Source: Vreelandella halophila
GTDB lineage: Bacteria > Pseudomonadota > Gammaproteobacteria > Pseudomonadales > Oleiphilaceae
Length of the DNA: 64,000 nucleotides
NCBI RefSeq assembly: GCF_019903425.1
Contig: NZ_JACHUZ010000013.1
Span: forward strand, 2,300,361 to 2,364,360
Reading direction: 5' to 3'
Shown here: in pieces, positions 25,968 to 32,860 of the stretch
Numbering within the stretch: position 1 is the first letter of the stretch
Layout: each line of letters begins with the position of its first letter
Made by a program: the position numbers and the translations under genes
The notes under the pieces: model-generated
What the model was told of the DNA's origin: nothing
The model's input: only the letters and a program-made list of their open reading frames with translations
Database searches by the model: none

Positions 25968-26655
25968 GCTGGATCAGTTCCCGGTGTCGCCGATCTACTG
26001 GCCACGCTCTTATCGGATTGTACCCGCCCGGTTTCCGCCTGTTGCTCTGTTTGAGGGGGTTGCGGGCAAATCTGGTGACCTGGATGCGCTGAACGAACTT
26101 GAGGGATTGACCTCCAGCCGGCTACGGGAAGAGGCAGGGGAGATCCAACTGATCCAGCAGCAGGATCGGCGGTTCGGGCCGGGATGGTCCCCTGTAATGG
26201 CGGCACTGTGCTACCCGCGGGCGAGCCGATTTACAGAGGGTGTTTTCGGCGTCTACTACTGCTCAGATAGCGAGCGTACCGGAGTTGCCGAGACACGCTA
26301 TCACCGTGAGCGTTTTCTCGCTGAATCCGGCGAGCCGCCGATGGCGATTGAAATGCGCGTCTATATTGCTGAACTCCAGGCTCCGTTGGTTGATCTGCGC
26401 TCTGATGCTGACAACGCCGCTCCGTATCTCAATCCAGAGAACTACGTAGCCGCTCGTCGCCTCGGCAGAGTTGCTCGCAGCCACGGCCATTTCGGGCTGG
26501 TGTATCCGAGCGTAAGGGATCCAGAGGGAGGTGACTGCGCTGCTGTTTTGCGCCCGCCGGCGTTGGGCCCAACCAGACAGGGAAAGCACTTTGAATATCG
26601 CTGGAACGGGCAACGCATAACGTCGATTGTCGAGCTCCGTCAGTCCAGCTACTAG
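25948..26655 (+). CDS. RES-domain toxin (NAD+-degrading type)
   Basis: A 235-residue RES-family toxin. Relatives (MbcT, ParT, Pseudomonas Res) degrade or use NAD+. The name-giving conserved residues are recognisable: Arg in SYRIVPARF (about 23), the Tyr/Glu region GVYYCSDSERTGVAETRYH (about 102-119) and Ser in LVYPSVRDPEG (about 188). The start at 25948 (MVPVAGELDQ) overlaps the antitoxin; GTG codons at 25951 and 25957 are alternatives, and the frame stays open upstream to 25891. The typical RES domain is about 150 residues, so this one is at the long end, with extra residues at about 40-90. It appears intact. Confidence 0.9.
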   Translation: MVPVAGELDQFPVSPIYWPRSYRIVPARFPPVALFEGVAGKSGDLDALNELEGLTSSRLREEAGEIQLIQQQDRRFGPGWSPVMAALCYPRASRFTEGVFGVYYCSDSERTGVAETRYHRERFLAESGEPPMAIEMRVYIAELQAPLVDLRSDADNAAPYLNPENYVAARRLGRVARSHGHFGLVYPSVRDPEGGDCAAVLRPPALGPTRQGKHFEYRWNGQRITSIVELRQSSY

Positions 26656-27097
26656 AGAATCGATAAGAACCCAGCACACGAACCAGCACACGCAGTGAGT
26701 AAGGTGGCGTAAGAGGGCGGGTGAACCTTCTGTAGGTTGCTAATTTATATACTGGGGCGTACCCAGTTATACGCACCGTACAGGTTCAAATCCTGCCGTC
26801 CCTACGAACTAAATCAATAAGTTGGGCCAACCTTGAGGGGCTGGCTTTTCTGTGTCTGGGCACTGGGGACAGGTAGGGCATTTTACTGATCCCGGTAGGT
26901 GTCCCCCGGACTTTGGCTGCTTGTAAAGGATCCTGGCGGTCGCACCACCTGCTCAGTGGTGGTGCGACCATGAGGGGCTGGGACTCTCTTCGTAATCCTA
27001 TGTGGATTTGACTCCCCATTATTGCCTAACCATGCTCAACATGAAGCGCCTGTAATCAGCGGGCGCTGCTGTCAAAGCAGAAAGAGGAACGGTTTCG
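26656..27097. other. Gene-free island stretch with tRNA-3'-end-like scar and inverted repeat
   Basis: No convincing gene. At 26777-26808 the sequence resembles the T-arm and acceptor 3' strand of a tRNA (CAGG-TTCAAAT-CCTG, then CGTCCCTACGA), but no 5' half with a matching acceptor (AGGGACG) is found upstream and the terminal CCA is CGA. It may be an attachment-site scar. A perfect inverted repeat is listed separately at 26938. The minus-strand open frame at 26786-27019 has no recognisable content. Confidence 0.4.
26938..26969. repeat. Perfect 12-bp inverted repeat
   Basis: GGTCGCACCACC (26938-26949) and GGTGGTGCGACC (26958-26969) are exact reverse complements around an 8-nt loop. No T-run follows on either strand, so a plain intrinsic terminator is unlikely; it could be an operator, a recombination site or a regulatory hairpin. 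Confidence 0.85.
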
Positions 27098-27502
27098 ATG
27101 AAAAAGGTGTTGCAGTGGATCGGCGGGTTCTTCGTTGTACTGATCGTAATTGGGCTTGTTGCGGGGGATCCAGATTCAGGACCTAACTTCTCCACAGACT
27201 CGGGCGCGAGTGAAGGTACGTCCAGCGGTTCCGGCGATGGGCAAGACTATGAGATTTCGGATCTCGGTGTGGAAAGGGGGGAGTTCGGAAACGAACGGAT
27301 AACCGGCATCCTAGGGAATAACAGCGGTCATGAAGTCAGCTATGTGCAGGTTGAGATCAACCTTTACGACTCTGAAGGGGTGCAGACCGGAACTACAATG
27401 GCAAACACCAATAATCTTGAGGCCGATGGTAAATGGCGCTTTAAGGCCATGCCGACCAGTGACTTCTCAAAATATAAGGTCACGGGTGTAAGCGGGTTCT
27501 GA
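27098..27502 (+). CDS. FxLYD-domain small exported/membrane-anchored protein
   Basis: A 134-residue protein with an N-terminal hydrophobic segment (about 7-24, KKVLQWIGGFFVVLIVIGLV) that is a signal anchor or signal peptide, a Ser/Gly/Asp-rich linker (about 27-50) and a C-terminal beta domain of FxLYD type (about 52-134). That domain has the pattern GILGNNSGHEVSYVQVEINLYDSEG...GTTMANTNNLEADGKWRF. Such domains are extracytoplasmic and of unknown function. GAGGAA upstream of the ATG serves as ribosome-binding site. No operon partner is evident. Confidence 0.8.
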   Translation: MKKVLQWIGGFFVVLIVIGLVAGDPDSGPNFSTDSGASEGTSSGSGDGQDYEISDLGVERGEFGNERITGILGNNSGHEVSYVQVEINLYDSEGVQTGTTMANTNNLEADGKWRFKAMPTSDFSKYKVTGVSGF

Positions 27503-27600
27503 CGCTTTTGGCTTTTGCCACTAGGCGGCCACCATTAGACGCGTTCTCGCCCTTGCGAAACACACCTTTCAGGCAGAGCCCGGTGCGAGCTGTGGCGTTG

Positions 27601-27623
27601 ATCCGGGAAAACTCGTCCCGGAT
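27601..27623. repeat. 8-bp perfect inverted repeat just before a truncated reading frame
   Basis: ATCCGGGA (27601-27608) and TCCCGGAT (27616-27623) flank a 7-nt loop. It ends right where the following lipoprotein-like gene loses its expected signal-peptide coding region, so it may mark a rearrangement breakpoint. Confidence 0.7.
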
Positions 27624-27625
27624 TG

Positions 27626-28153
27626 ATGGATTGTCGCCAGCAGGTCCCGAACGATGAAAGGGCGATGGAGCGGGAAGTGGCCAAGGAGAAACGCCTGTCT
27701 GAACAGCTTGAAACTCTCCCGGAATGGGCTCTCGAGCCGCCGAAAGCTGATGGAAACGGCTTTTACGGAGTTGGTATTGCGCGTTCAGAGAGCATGAGTG
27801 CAGCCATGGATAAGGCTGGCCTCAAGGCGGATTTTGAGCTGGCGAAACAGGTGCGGCAGCGAGTGAGCGGTCTGAGTAAAGACTACACAGCCGACAATGG
27901 ATCAACCGGAACGATTGATGAGCGGTTTGAGCAAGCGGTCGAACGTCTGGTCTTGCCAGTTAATATGGCCGGACAGCAGGTAGTGAAGCAGGAGATGCGC
28001 GTTGTCGATGGCGAGTTCTCAGCAGTGGTACTCAAACAACTGTCTTTTGACCGCATGGAACAAATGCTCGCGAAGCATCAAAGCGTTGCCGGCGTTGGTG
28101 CTATGAGCTCTGCTTTTGAGGAGCTTCGAGCACGCATTGAGGCTACTGAATGA
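27626..28153 (+). CDS. LPP20-like lipoprotein, probably N-terminally truncated
   Basis: A 175-residue frame resembling LPP20-family lipoproteins (PEWALEPP near the start, then GFYGVGIARSESMSAAMDKAGLKADFELAKQV). Such proteins normally begin with a signal peptide and a lipobox Cys. Here the frame starts at MDCRQQVPNDE, with a Cys at position 3 but no hydrophobic leader, and the bases upstream do not encode one in any frame I checked. The simplest reading is that the 5' end has been lost, making this a gene fragment, although an ATG is present. A TTG at 27623 in the same frame does not help. No clear ribosome-binding site precedes it. Confidence 0.55.
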   Translation: MDCRQQVPNDERAMEREVAKEKRLSEQLETLPEWALEPPKADGNGFYGVGIARSESMSAAMDKAGLKADFELAKQVRQRVSGLSKDYTADNGSTGTIDERFEQAVERLVLPVNMAGQQVVKQEMRVVDGEFSAVVLKQLSFDRMEQMLAKHQSVAGVGAMSSAFEELRARIEATE

Positions 28154-28598
28154 AGAAGATCGCTCCCGGCCGGCTGCATAGCTGCGCTGCAGATCAGGTT
28201 GTTGGCAACTAGTCTGATCTCAGTGAAAGTCTGGAGGTCCAAAAGAGTTCCAACTTATCAGAGTACAGCACTGAGTCGGACTATGAGATCCAGACATTTC
28301 TGCAAAAGTTTTTACATCGATTGTCGAAGCCGCAGATCTAGACTCAATGCAGGTTTCACATTGTATTAAGCTTTTTGGTTGGTACGGGGTTGAACTGCTC
28401 GTAACATGATGCGCTTTAAGCTGATGCAGCCGATGAGTGCTTCGTCCTCTCTCCCATCGTCGGGTGCGGGGTAGAACCCGTAGCGCCTGCAGAATGTAAA
28501 GAGGTTAATGACAAGTGGCATTCGGGGCTGCTTTAAAAGTTCTTATCGGAGTCACGAGAAAACACCCTGTTCCAGGAGACAAATTAGAAGGAGGAAAC
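28154..28598. other. Gene-free stretch within island
   Basis: AT-richer than the chromosome, with no recognisable gene, RNA or repeat. The open frame of the next gene extends back to 28515, but that part lacks a ribosome-binding site and family-like content. Confidence 0.5.
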
Positions 28599-29069
28599 GT
28601 GTCCCAAACAGTCTCTGCGAAACGCTATGCCCAGCTGACCGGAACTGAAGTAGATGAAGTGGTCAATAAAATACGGTCTGGGCAGCTTAAGGGTTACGAA
28701 AGCCAGAGCAATGGTTGGTATGTTCAAGGTGTTGAACCTGATAAGTTCGAACCTGCTAGTGAAGCAACGGCTACTGGCAGCGCTAACGTAATGAGGTCAT
28801 CCGAGCCAGCTTCCTCCGGCTCGAGTAGCAACAAACCACGTCGTAAAACAGCGCCAGATGGGATCAGTCAGGCGTTGACCGGGATTGCATGGTTCGCGAT
28901 CGCAATTGCTGTGTTGATCGGCCTAGTCATCGCTGGCATGAGCAGAGGTGATGGTCAGGGGCTTTTCTTGGGCTTTGTCTCCGTCGGTCCAATGATCTTT
29001 GGGGCTTTGCTTCTTATGGGCTTTGCTCGAATGATTCAGTATTTGAAGATCATTTCGGAGAAGCCGTAG
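28599..29069 (+). CDS. Small membrane protein with N-terminal excisionase-like segment
   Basis: A 156-residue protein. The GTG start at 28599 is chosen because an excellent ribosome-binding site (AAGGAGG) lies 4-5 bases upstream; the track of open codons reaches 28515. Residues about 1-48 (AKRYAQLTGTEVDEVVNKIRSGQLKG, then NGWYVQ) resemble the small MerR/excisionase-type helix-turn-helix that reads a tag or DNA. A Ser-rich, basic linker follows (about 60-85). Two membrane helices are at about 93-115 and 123-145. I do not recognise the family. The layout, a cytosolic N-terminal binding domain tethered to the membrane, echoes the CSD-zinc-membrane protein in the same island. Confidence 0.65.
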   Translation: MSQTVSAKRYAQLTGTEVDEVVNKIRSGQLKGYESQSNGWYVQGVEPDKFEPASEATATGSANVMRSSEPASSGSSSNKPRRKTAPDGISQALTGIAWFAIAIAVLIGLVIAGMSRGDGQGLFLGFVSVGPMIFGALLLMGFARMIQYLKIISEKP

Positions 29070-29551
29070 GTTGGGTGTGTGACAGGGTGAAATCGTATTA
29101 GTCGCATTAATCAATAGCGTGTCTGAAGCGAGACGAACGCGGTAGTCAGCTTCGCTGCGGTCTGCATCGTTTTTTGCTATCCGGCACAAAGCGTGTTTAC
29201 AACGCTCTCGCGAGTAGCGTAGCCCGCTTTGAGCTTTTAATTTGACAGCTCCTTTCATATTTAATCAACCCGTGATTCAGCCAGAAGTTTGGTTGGCTAT
29301 CAGGTGAATTAGCCACTGTTTTAAAGATGTACAGAGGGATACTACATAGGGAAGTGTGTCCGGTTGCCGCCAAAAAGGCGGGAATCGGACAGAAGATGAA
29401 CAAATTGACTGGGGATATATCGCTGAAATCGGTCTATCTCCGGCTCGGACCCCAGAATCGGCGCTCAAGTCCGGTTATTCAGAGGTTCCCTAAGCAATAT
29501 GCGAAAGGTGGCGACAACTACGGCATTGTAGCGGCCATCCGAGAAGCTGAG
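29070..29551. other. Gene-poor stretch within island
   Basis: No gene I can support. A weak open frame runs through its right part from 29327 in phase with the following small ORF, but the segment has no family-like content and no ribosome-binding site. Confidence 0.4.
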
Positions 29552-29767
29552 ATGAATAACAGCGCTAACGAACAGAGCGGAGGCACCGATGGACGTTATC
29601 CGGCAGCTCCCCCCAGCAATCAGGTAAAACAACCTGCCGTACGCGTTGCCGTAATGGAGAGGGACTGTTTCCGGACATACGGTGACGGCAGCGGGAAGCG
29701 TTTTCAGGCTGAACGGCGCTATGACCCAGTGTCTGGGGACTGGGAGTATGATCCCGGGTCCTGCTAG
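29552..29767 (+). CDS. Small hypothetical protein (doubtful)
   Basis: A possible 71-residue protein. Only the C-terminal part looks protein-like: AVRVAVMERDCFRTYGDGSGKRF and RRYDPVSGDWEYDPGSC, rich in aromatic and charged residues with two Cys. The start is uncertain: ATG at 29552 has no good ribosome-binding site and the frame is open back to 29327. It could be a fragment of a longer gene that was lost when the island decayed. Confidence 0.3.
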   Translation: MNNSANEQSGGTDGRYPAAPPSNQVKQPAVRVAVMERDCFRTYGDGSGKRFQAERRYDPVSGDWEYDPGSC

Positions 29768-30057
29768 AAGCGCAAAAACTGCTCAGGGATGAGCCCTAAG
29801 TTTCAGAAAGGACCGCTTGTCCGCACAAGAGTCTAAAGGACGGATCTGCATAGTATCGGCTCTCTTGCGCTACGCACCATACGGGCTCCAATTGTGTGAA
29901 GTCTCCATCACCCGTTGGCCAGATTCTGGTGAGAAAACTCAATCGCAACTATATGATTTTAAAGGTCACTAAATGAGCGGAATGAGCGTTCACTGTTTTG
30001 TGGATAGAGCGCTTATTTGTCTGATTTAAAATGATAAAAATGGTCCGGAATCACAGA
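29768..30057. other. Gene-free right end of island
   Basis: AT-rich sequence up to the right att site with no recognisable gene or RNA. The nearest following gene is the MocR-type regulator, ending at 30114 on the minus strand. Confidence 0.5.
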
Positions 30058-30103
30058 ACTGCAACTCCGTTTACGCCGGTTCGATCCCGACCCGCGCCTC
30101 CAT
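30058..30103 (+). repeat. attR: right copy of the tRNA-Cys 3' half
   Basis: Matches 24538-24583 except C for T at 30086. It lacks the 5' half of a tRNA, so it is the displaced 3' end of the original gene or the attachment site left by integration. Confidence 0.92.
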
Positions 30104-30113
30104 TATCCTGATT

Positions 30114-31532
30114 TCACGTTCTTTTCCGGGTAAGGCGCCCCAGCCGGGCAATAGCTGCATCCACCCGGTCCGCGTCCGCAATACCACAGTTCACCCTGAG
30201 ATAGCGCTGGAACCGCTCCGTTGAGGAAAACAGGGGGCCGGGCGCAATGCTGATGCCTTCCTCCTGAGCGTCCTGCTGCAGGTTGAGCGTGTTGGCGTGC
30301 TCCGGCAGCTCCACCCAGAGCACGAACCCGCCCCGCGGCCGGCTGACCCTTGTGCCCCGGGGGAAGTGTTCCTGTATGCCGCGGGCGACCCGATTGACCT
30401 GGCGTTGATAGATCCTGCGGATGCGCCGCAGGTAACGGTCATACCCCCCCTGGTCCAGAAACCGGGCCAGGGCGAGCGTCTGCAGGGTTGGAGCGGCCTG
30501 GTTGGTGGCGTACTTAAGATAGGTGAGCTGGTCCCGGAAACGCCCGGGTACTGCCCATCCGATGCGCATGCCGGCCCCCAGCGTCTTGGAAAAGGAACTG
30601 CAGTACAGAATACCGCCGTCCGTATCCCATGCCTTTGCGGCCCAGGGGCGATCACCGGTGAAGCCCAGCTCGCCGTAGACGTCGTCTTCGATCAGGGGAA
30701 TGCCCTGGTCCGCCAGCAGCCGAACGGTCGCTTCCTTGCGTTCATTGGAGGCCAGATGGCCCAGGGGGTTACCGTAATTGGGCATGGCCACGCACGCCTG
30801 TATGGGCCAGCGCTGGATAGCGCTTTCCAGGGTTTCCGGGTGAATGCCGCCACCGGGTTCGGTCGGCAGCTCCAGAGCCCGCATGCCCTGGGATTCAATA
30901 GCCTGGAGGATACCGTAGAAAGTGGGCGACTCAATCGCGATCACGTCGCCGGGGTTGGCCACGGCGCGCAGACTCAGGGAAATGGCTTCCTGGCAGCCAT
31001 TGGTAATGACCACGTCATCCGGGCTGATATGACAGCCGGCGTCTGCCATCCGACGGGCGATCTGCACCCGCAGGGATTCATCCCCGGGAGGGAAGTCATA
31101 ACCCGCTACACGGTTCCTGTGGACCCGCCGCGCATGCCCGATGCAACGGTCCAGGGCCGTCAGAGGAAGCAGTTCGGGGTCGGGAACAGCAGTCCCCAGG
31201 GGGAGCAGGGCAGGGTCACCATACTGGCGGATCAGCTCCAGTACACGGGCCTGGCCGGTGACCAGTGTGGGGCCGTCCTCGGTGCTCTCGGGCTTGCGCC
31301 ACTCCACCGGGGCGGCATCCGGTTCCTGGACGTAGAACCCGGAGCGCGGCCGCGCCCGGATGATGCCACGGTCCTCCAGCAGCTGGCATGCTTCCACGGC
31401 AGTGGCCAGACTTACCCCGAACTGCTGTGACAGCTTGCGTATACCCGGCAGGCGATCCCCGGGGCTGTAGACACTGTCCTCAATCTGCTGGGCGATCTGC
31501 CCCGCCACGTCCTCATAGAGCCACTTGCCCAT
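30114..31532 (-). CDS. MocR/GntR-type regulator with aminotransferase domain
   Basis: A 472-residue transcription factor of the MocR subfamily. The N-terminal GntR winged helix (about 1-70: YEDVAGQIAQQIEDSVYSPGDRLPGIRKLSQQFGVS) binds DNA. The fold-type I aminotransferase-like domain (about 100-470) keeps the PLP Lys in YCSSFSKTLGAGMRIGW (about 317) and the AMPNYGNPLGH and EDDVYGELGF motifs. Members respond to PLP or amino compounds; some regulate a divergent neighbour. Here the divergent gene is the glycine methyltransferase, with 322 bp between starts, so that is the candidate target. The closest relatives seem to be the generic 'PLP-dependent aminotransferase family' group with no fixed ligand. 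Confidence 0.9.
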   Translation of the reverse strand: MGKWLYEDVAGQIAQQIEDSVYSPGDRLPGIRKLSQQFGVSLATAVEACQLLEDRGIIRARPRSGFYVQEPDAAPVEWRKPESTEDGPTLVTGQARVLELIRQYGDPALLPLGTAVPDPELLPLTALDRCIGHARRVHRNRVAGYDFPPGDESLRVQIARRMADAGCHISPDDVVITNGCQEAISLSLRAVANPGDVIAIESPTFYGILQAIESQGMRALELPTEPGGGIHPETLESAIQRWPIQACVAMPNYGNPLGHLASNERKEATVRLLADQGIPLIEDDVYGELGFTGDRPWAAKAWDTDGGILYCSSFSKTLGAGMRIGWAVPGRFRDQLTYLKYATNQAAPTLQTLALARFLDQGGYDRYLRRIRRIYQRQVNRVARGIQEHFPRGTRVSRPRGGFVLWVELPEHANTLNLQQDAQEEGISIAPGPLFSSTERFQRYLRVNCGIADADRVDAAIARLGRLTRKRT

Positions 31533-31696
31533 CTGTACTCCTCAACTATATCGCCCCTGACGCTTCCATAGGGGAAAACCGAAAACTGTAATGGTATCTT
31601 TTTTACGTTTCTGAATCTGTACCGTCAACGGGAATCTGCGTACAGTCTGTCTTGGTCGTGGTCGGACGCCGGCATCAAACCCGCCCGGCGTTCCCG

Positions 31697-31757
31697 TTCC
31701 CATCGCTGGCCAGCCTGGTCCTTCAGGCGGTGGTGCCAACCACCTACCGATGGGGAA
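31697..31757 (+). promoter_or_regulatory. Candidate structured leader RNA (three-way junction) before glycine methyltransferase
   Basis: The RNA can be folded by hand into three stems. P1 pairs 31697-31705 with 31748-31757 (TTCCCATCG with CGATGGGGAA, one bulged G). P2 is GCCTG/CAGGC (31713-31717, 31724-31728). P3 is GGTGG/CCACC (31729-31733, 31740-31744), directly adjacent to P2. The P3 loop TGCCAA contains GCCA (31735-31738), complementary to TGGC at 31707-31710 in the P1-P2 junction, which would make a pseudoknot. It ends about 98 nt before the start codon. I do not recognise it as a named riboswitch. Stability was not computed and no homologues were compared. Confidence 0.3.
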
Positions 31758-31854
31758 GCGGTATGCAATACCTGCGTACGGTTAACCACGGCAGGACTCC
31801 CTATCTGATTCAAGCGGATGTTCCTGCGGACCAATTTTCAAGGAGAAACGAATC

Positions 31855-32631
31855 ATGACAGCTGTAGAAAACGCGAATGCCGGCGAACAGTACGAGCAGT
31901 ATACCCCCAGTTTCGCCGAATACTGGGATGACCTGGTCGGCTGGGATGATCGCCTGGAACGCGATGGACCCTTCTACGGACGGCTGCTCAACGCTCACGG
32001 CGCAAAAGACGTCGCCGACGTTGCCTGCGGTACCGGCGTCAACGCCGTAGCCCTGGCTCTGGGGGGCTTCAAGGTCACCGCCACTGACGGCTCAGAGAAC
32101 ATGCTCGAAAAGGCGCGGGAGAACGCCAAGGCGCGTGGCGCATCTTTCAATAAATCCTGCGTTGCTGACTGGCTGACCCTGGACGATACCCTGGGCAAGG
32201 AACAGTACGACGCCATTGTGTGCCTGGGTAACTCCTTTACCCACCTGTTCGACCACGAGCAGCGCCGCGATGCCCTGCACGCCATGTTCCGGACACTGCG
32301 CCCGGGTGGCATGCTGATCATCGACCACCGCAACTACGACACCATGCTGGACGAGGGCTACAGCTCCAAGCATGCGTACAACTATTGCGGTGACGGTGTG
32401 GATGTGGGCCCGGCCCAGCTGCATCGCGGCCTGGCACAGTTCCACTACACCTTCAAGGACGGCCGCACTTTCCAGCTCAACATGTATCCGCTGCGTCAGA
32501 ACTACGTGACACACCTGCTTGAAGACGCAGGCTTCGTCAACGTTGAGCGCTACGGCGACATGCAGCGTCCATTCGTCCTGAACGAGGTGGACTTCATTCA
32601 GCAGGTTGCTTTCCGTCCGCCGGAAGCATAA
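31855..32631 (+). CDS. Glycine/sarcosine N-methyltransferase (betaine synthesis type)
   Basis: SAM-dependent methyltransferase of 258 residues resembling the GSMT enzymes of Halorhodospira halochloris and cyanobacterial halophiles. Those methylate glycine to sarcosine and dimethylglycine on the way to glycine betaine, a compatible solute. The SAM-binding motif VADVACGTGVNAVAL is at about 52-66, with ATDGSENML next. The family hallmark CLGNSFTHLF is at about 123-132, followed by DHRNYDTMLDEGYSSKHAYNYCG and FQLNMYPLRQNYVTHLL. AAGGAG stands before the ATG. No dimethylglycine methyltransferase (SDMT) is adjacent; a terminator follows at once, so it is a single-gene unit in this window. A related small-molecule N-methyltransferase is the alternative. 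Confidence 0.75.
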   Translation: MTAVENANAGEQYEQYTPSFAEYWDDLVGWDDRLERDGPFYGRLLNAHGAKDVADVACGTGVNAVALALGGFKVTATDGSENMLEKARENAKARGASFNKSCVADWLTLDDTLGKEQYDAIVCLGNSFTHLFDHEQRRDALHAMFRTLRPGGMLIIDHRNYDTMLDEGYSSKHAYNYCGDGVDVGPAQLHRGLAQFHYTFKDGRTFQLNMYPLRQNYVTHLLEDAGFVNVERYGDMQRPFVLNEVDFIQQVAFRPPEA

Positions 32632-32653
32632 ACACTGCTGAGTGCTTGTGTTG

Positions 32654-32683
32654 AAAACCCTGCGGTTACGGCCGCGGGGTTTT
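32654..32683 (+). terminator. Intrinsic terminator after the glycine methyltransferase
   Basis: AAAACCCTGCGG (32654-32665) pairs with CCGCGGGGTTTT (32672-32683) through 12 bp with one G-T wobble and a 6-nt loop, followed by CTGTTTC. Confidence 0.85.
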
Positions 32684-32701
32684 CTGTTTCTGGACCTCTG
32701 A

Positions 32702-32730
32702 TTGCGTTCCCCTGCAGGGGTTTATACAAT
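32702..32730 (+). promoter_or_regulatory. Sigma-70 promoter for tRNA-Leu
   Basis: TTGCGT (32702-32707) and TACAAT (32725-32730) with a 17-bp spacer, about 25 bp before the tRNA. Confidence 0.65.
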
Positions 32731-32754
32731 CCTTCCGCCTTTCCTGATCCTTCT

Positions 32755-32839
32755 GCGGCTGTGGTGGAATGGGTAGACACTGGGGACTTAAAATCCCCTG
32801 CCTTCGGGCGTGCCGGTTCAAGTCCGGCCAGCCGCACCA
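32755..32839 (+). tRNA. tRNA-Leu (anticodon TAA)
   Basis: An 85-nt class II tRNA: acceptor GCGGCTG/CAGCCGC, D-arm TGGTGGAATGGGTAGACAC, anticodon loop with TAA (GGACTTAAAATCC), a long variable arm TGCCTTCGGGCGT, T-loop TTCAAGT and an encoded CCA. Confidence 0.97.
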
Positions 32840-32860
32840 TCCTTTTCCTTTAACGCTTTC

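Larger units (their letters stand above)
24538..30103. mobile_element. Genomic island (about 5.5 kb) inserted in tRNA-Cys, integrase degraded
   Basis: The segment is bounded by a 46-bp direct repeat of the tRNA-Cys 3' half, with an integrase remnant immediately inside the left end, the usual layout of an integrative element. Base composition inside, especially from 27 to 30 kb, is visibly richer in A+T than the flanking chromosome, and the cargo is atypical: a cold-shock/zinc/membrane fusion protein, an Xre-RES toxin-antitoxin pair and small exported proteins. With no intact recombinase it is probably no longer self-mobile. Coding density is low between 26.6 and 30.1 kb, consistent with decay by deletion. 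Confidence 0.85.

Noticed and set aside
26786-27019. 77-codon minus-strand frame in the island
   Set aside because: No ribosome-binding site or motifs and spans the 12-bp inverted repeat; treated as non-coding.
31652-31858. Open frame of 68 codons ending ATGA-overlapped with the glycine methyltransferase start
   Set aside because: Starts with TTG without a ribosome-binding site, runs through the predicted hairpins and has no family-like content. A coupled leader peptide cannot be excluded but is not supported.
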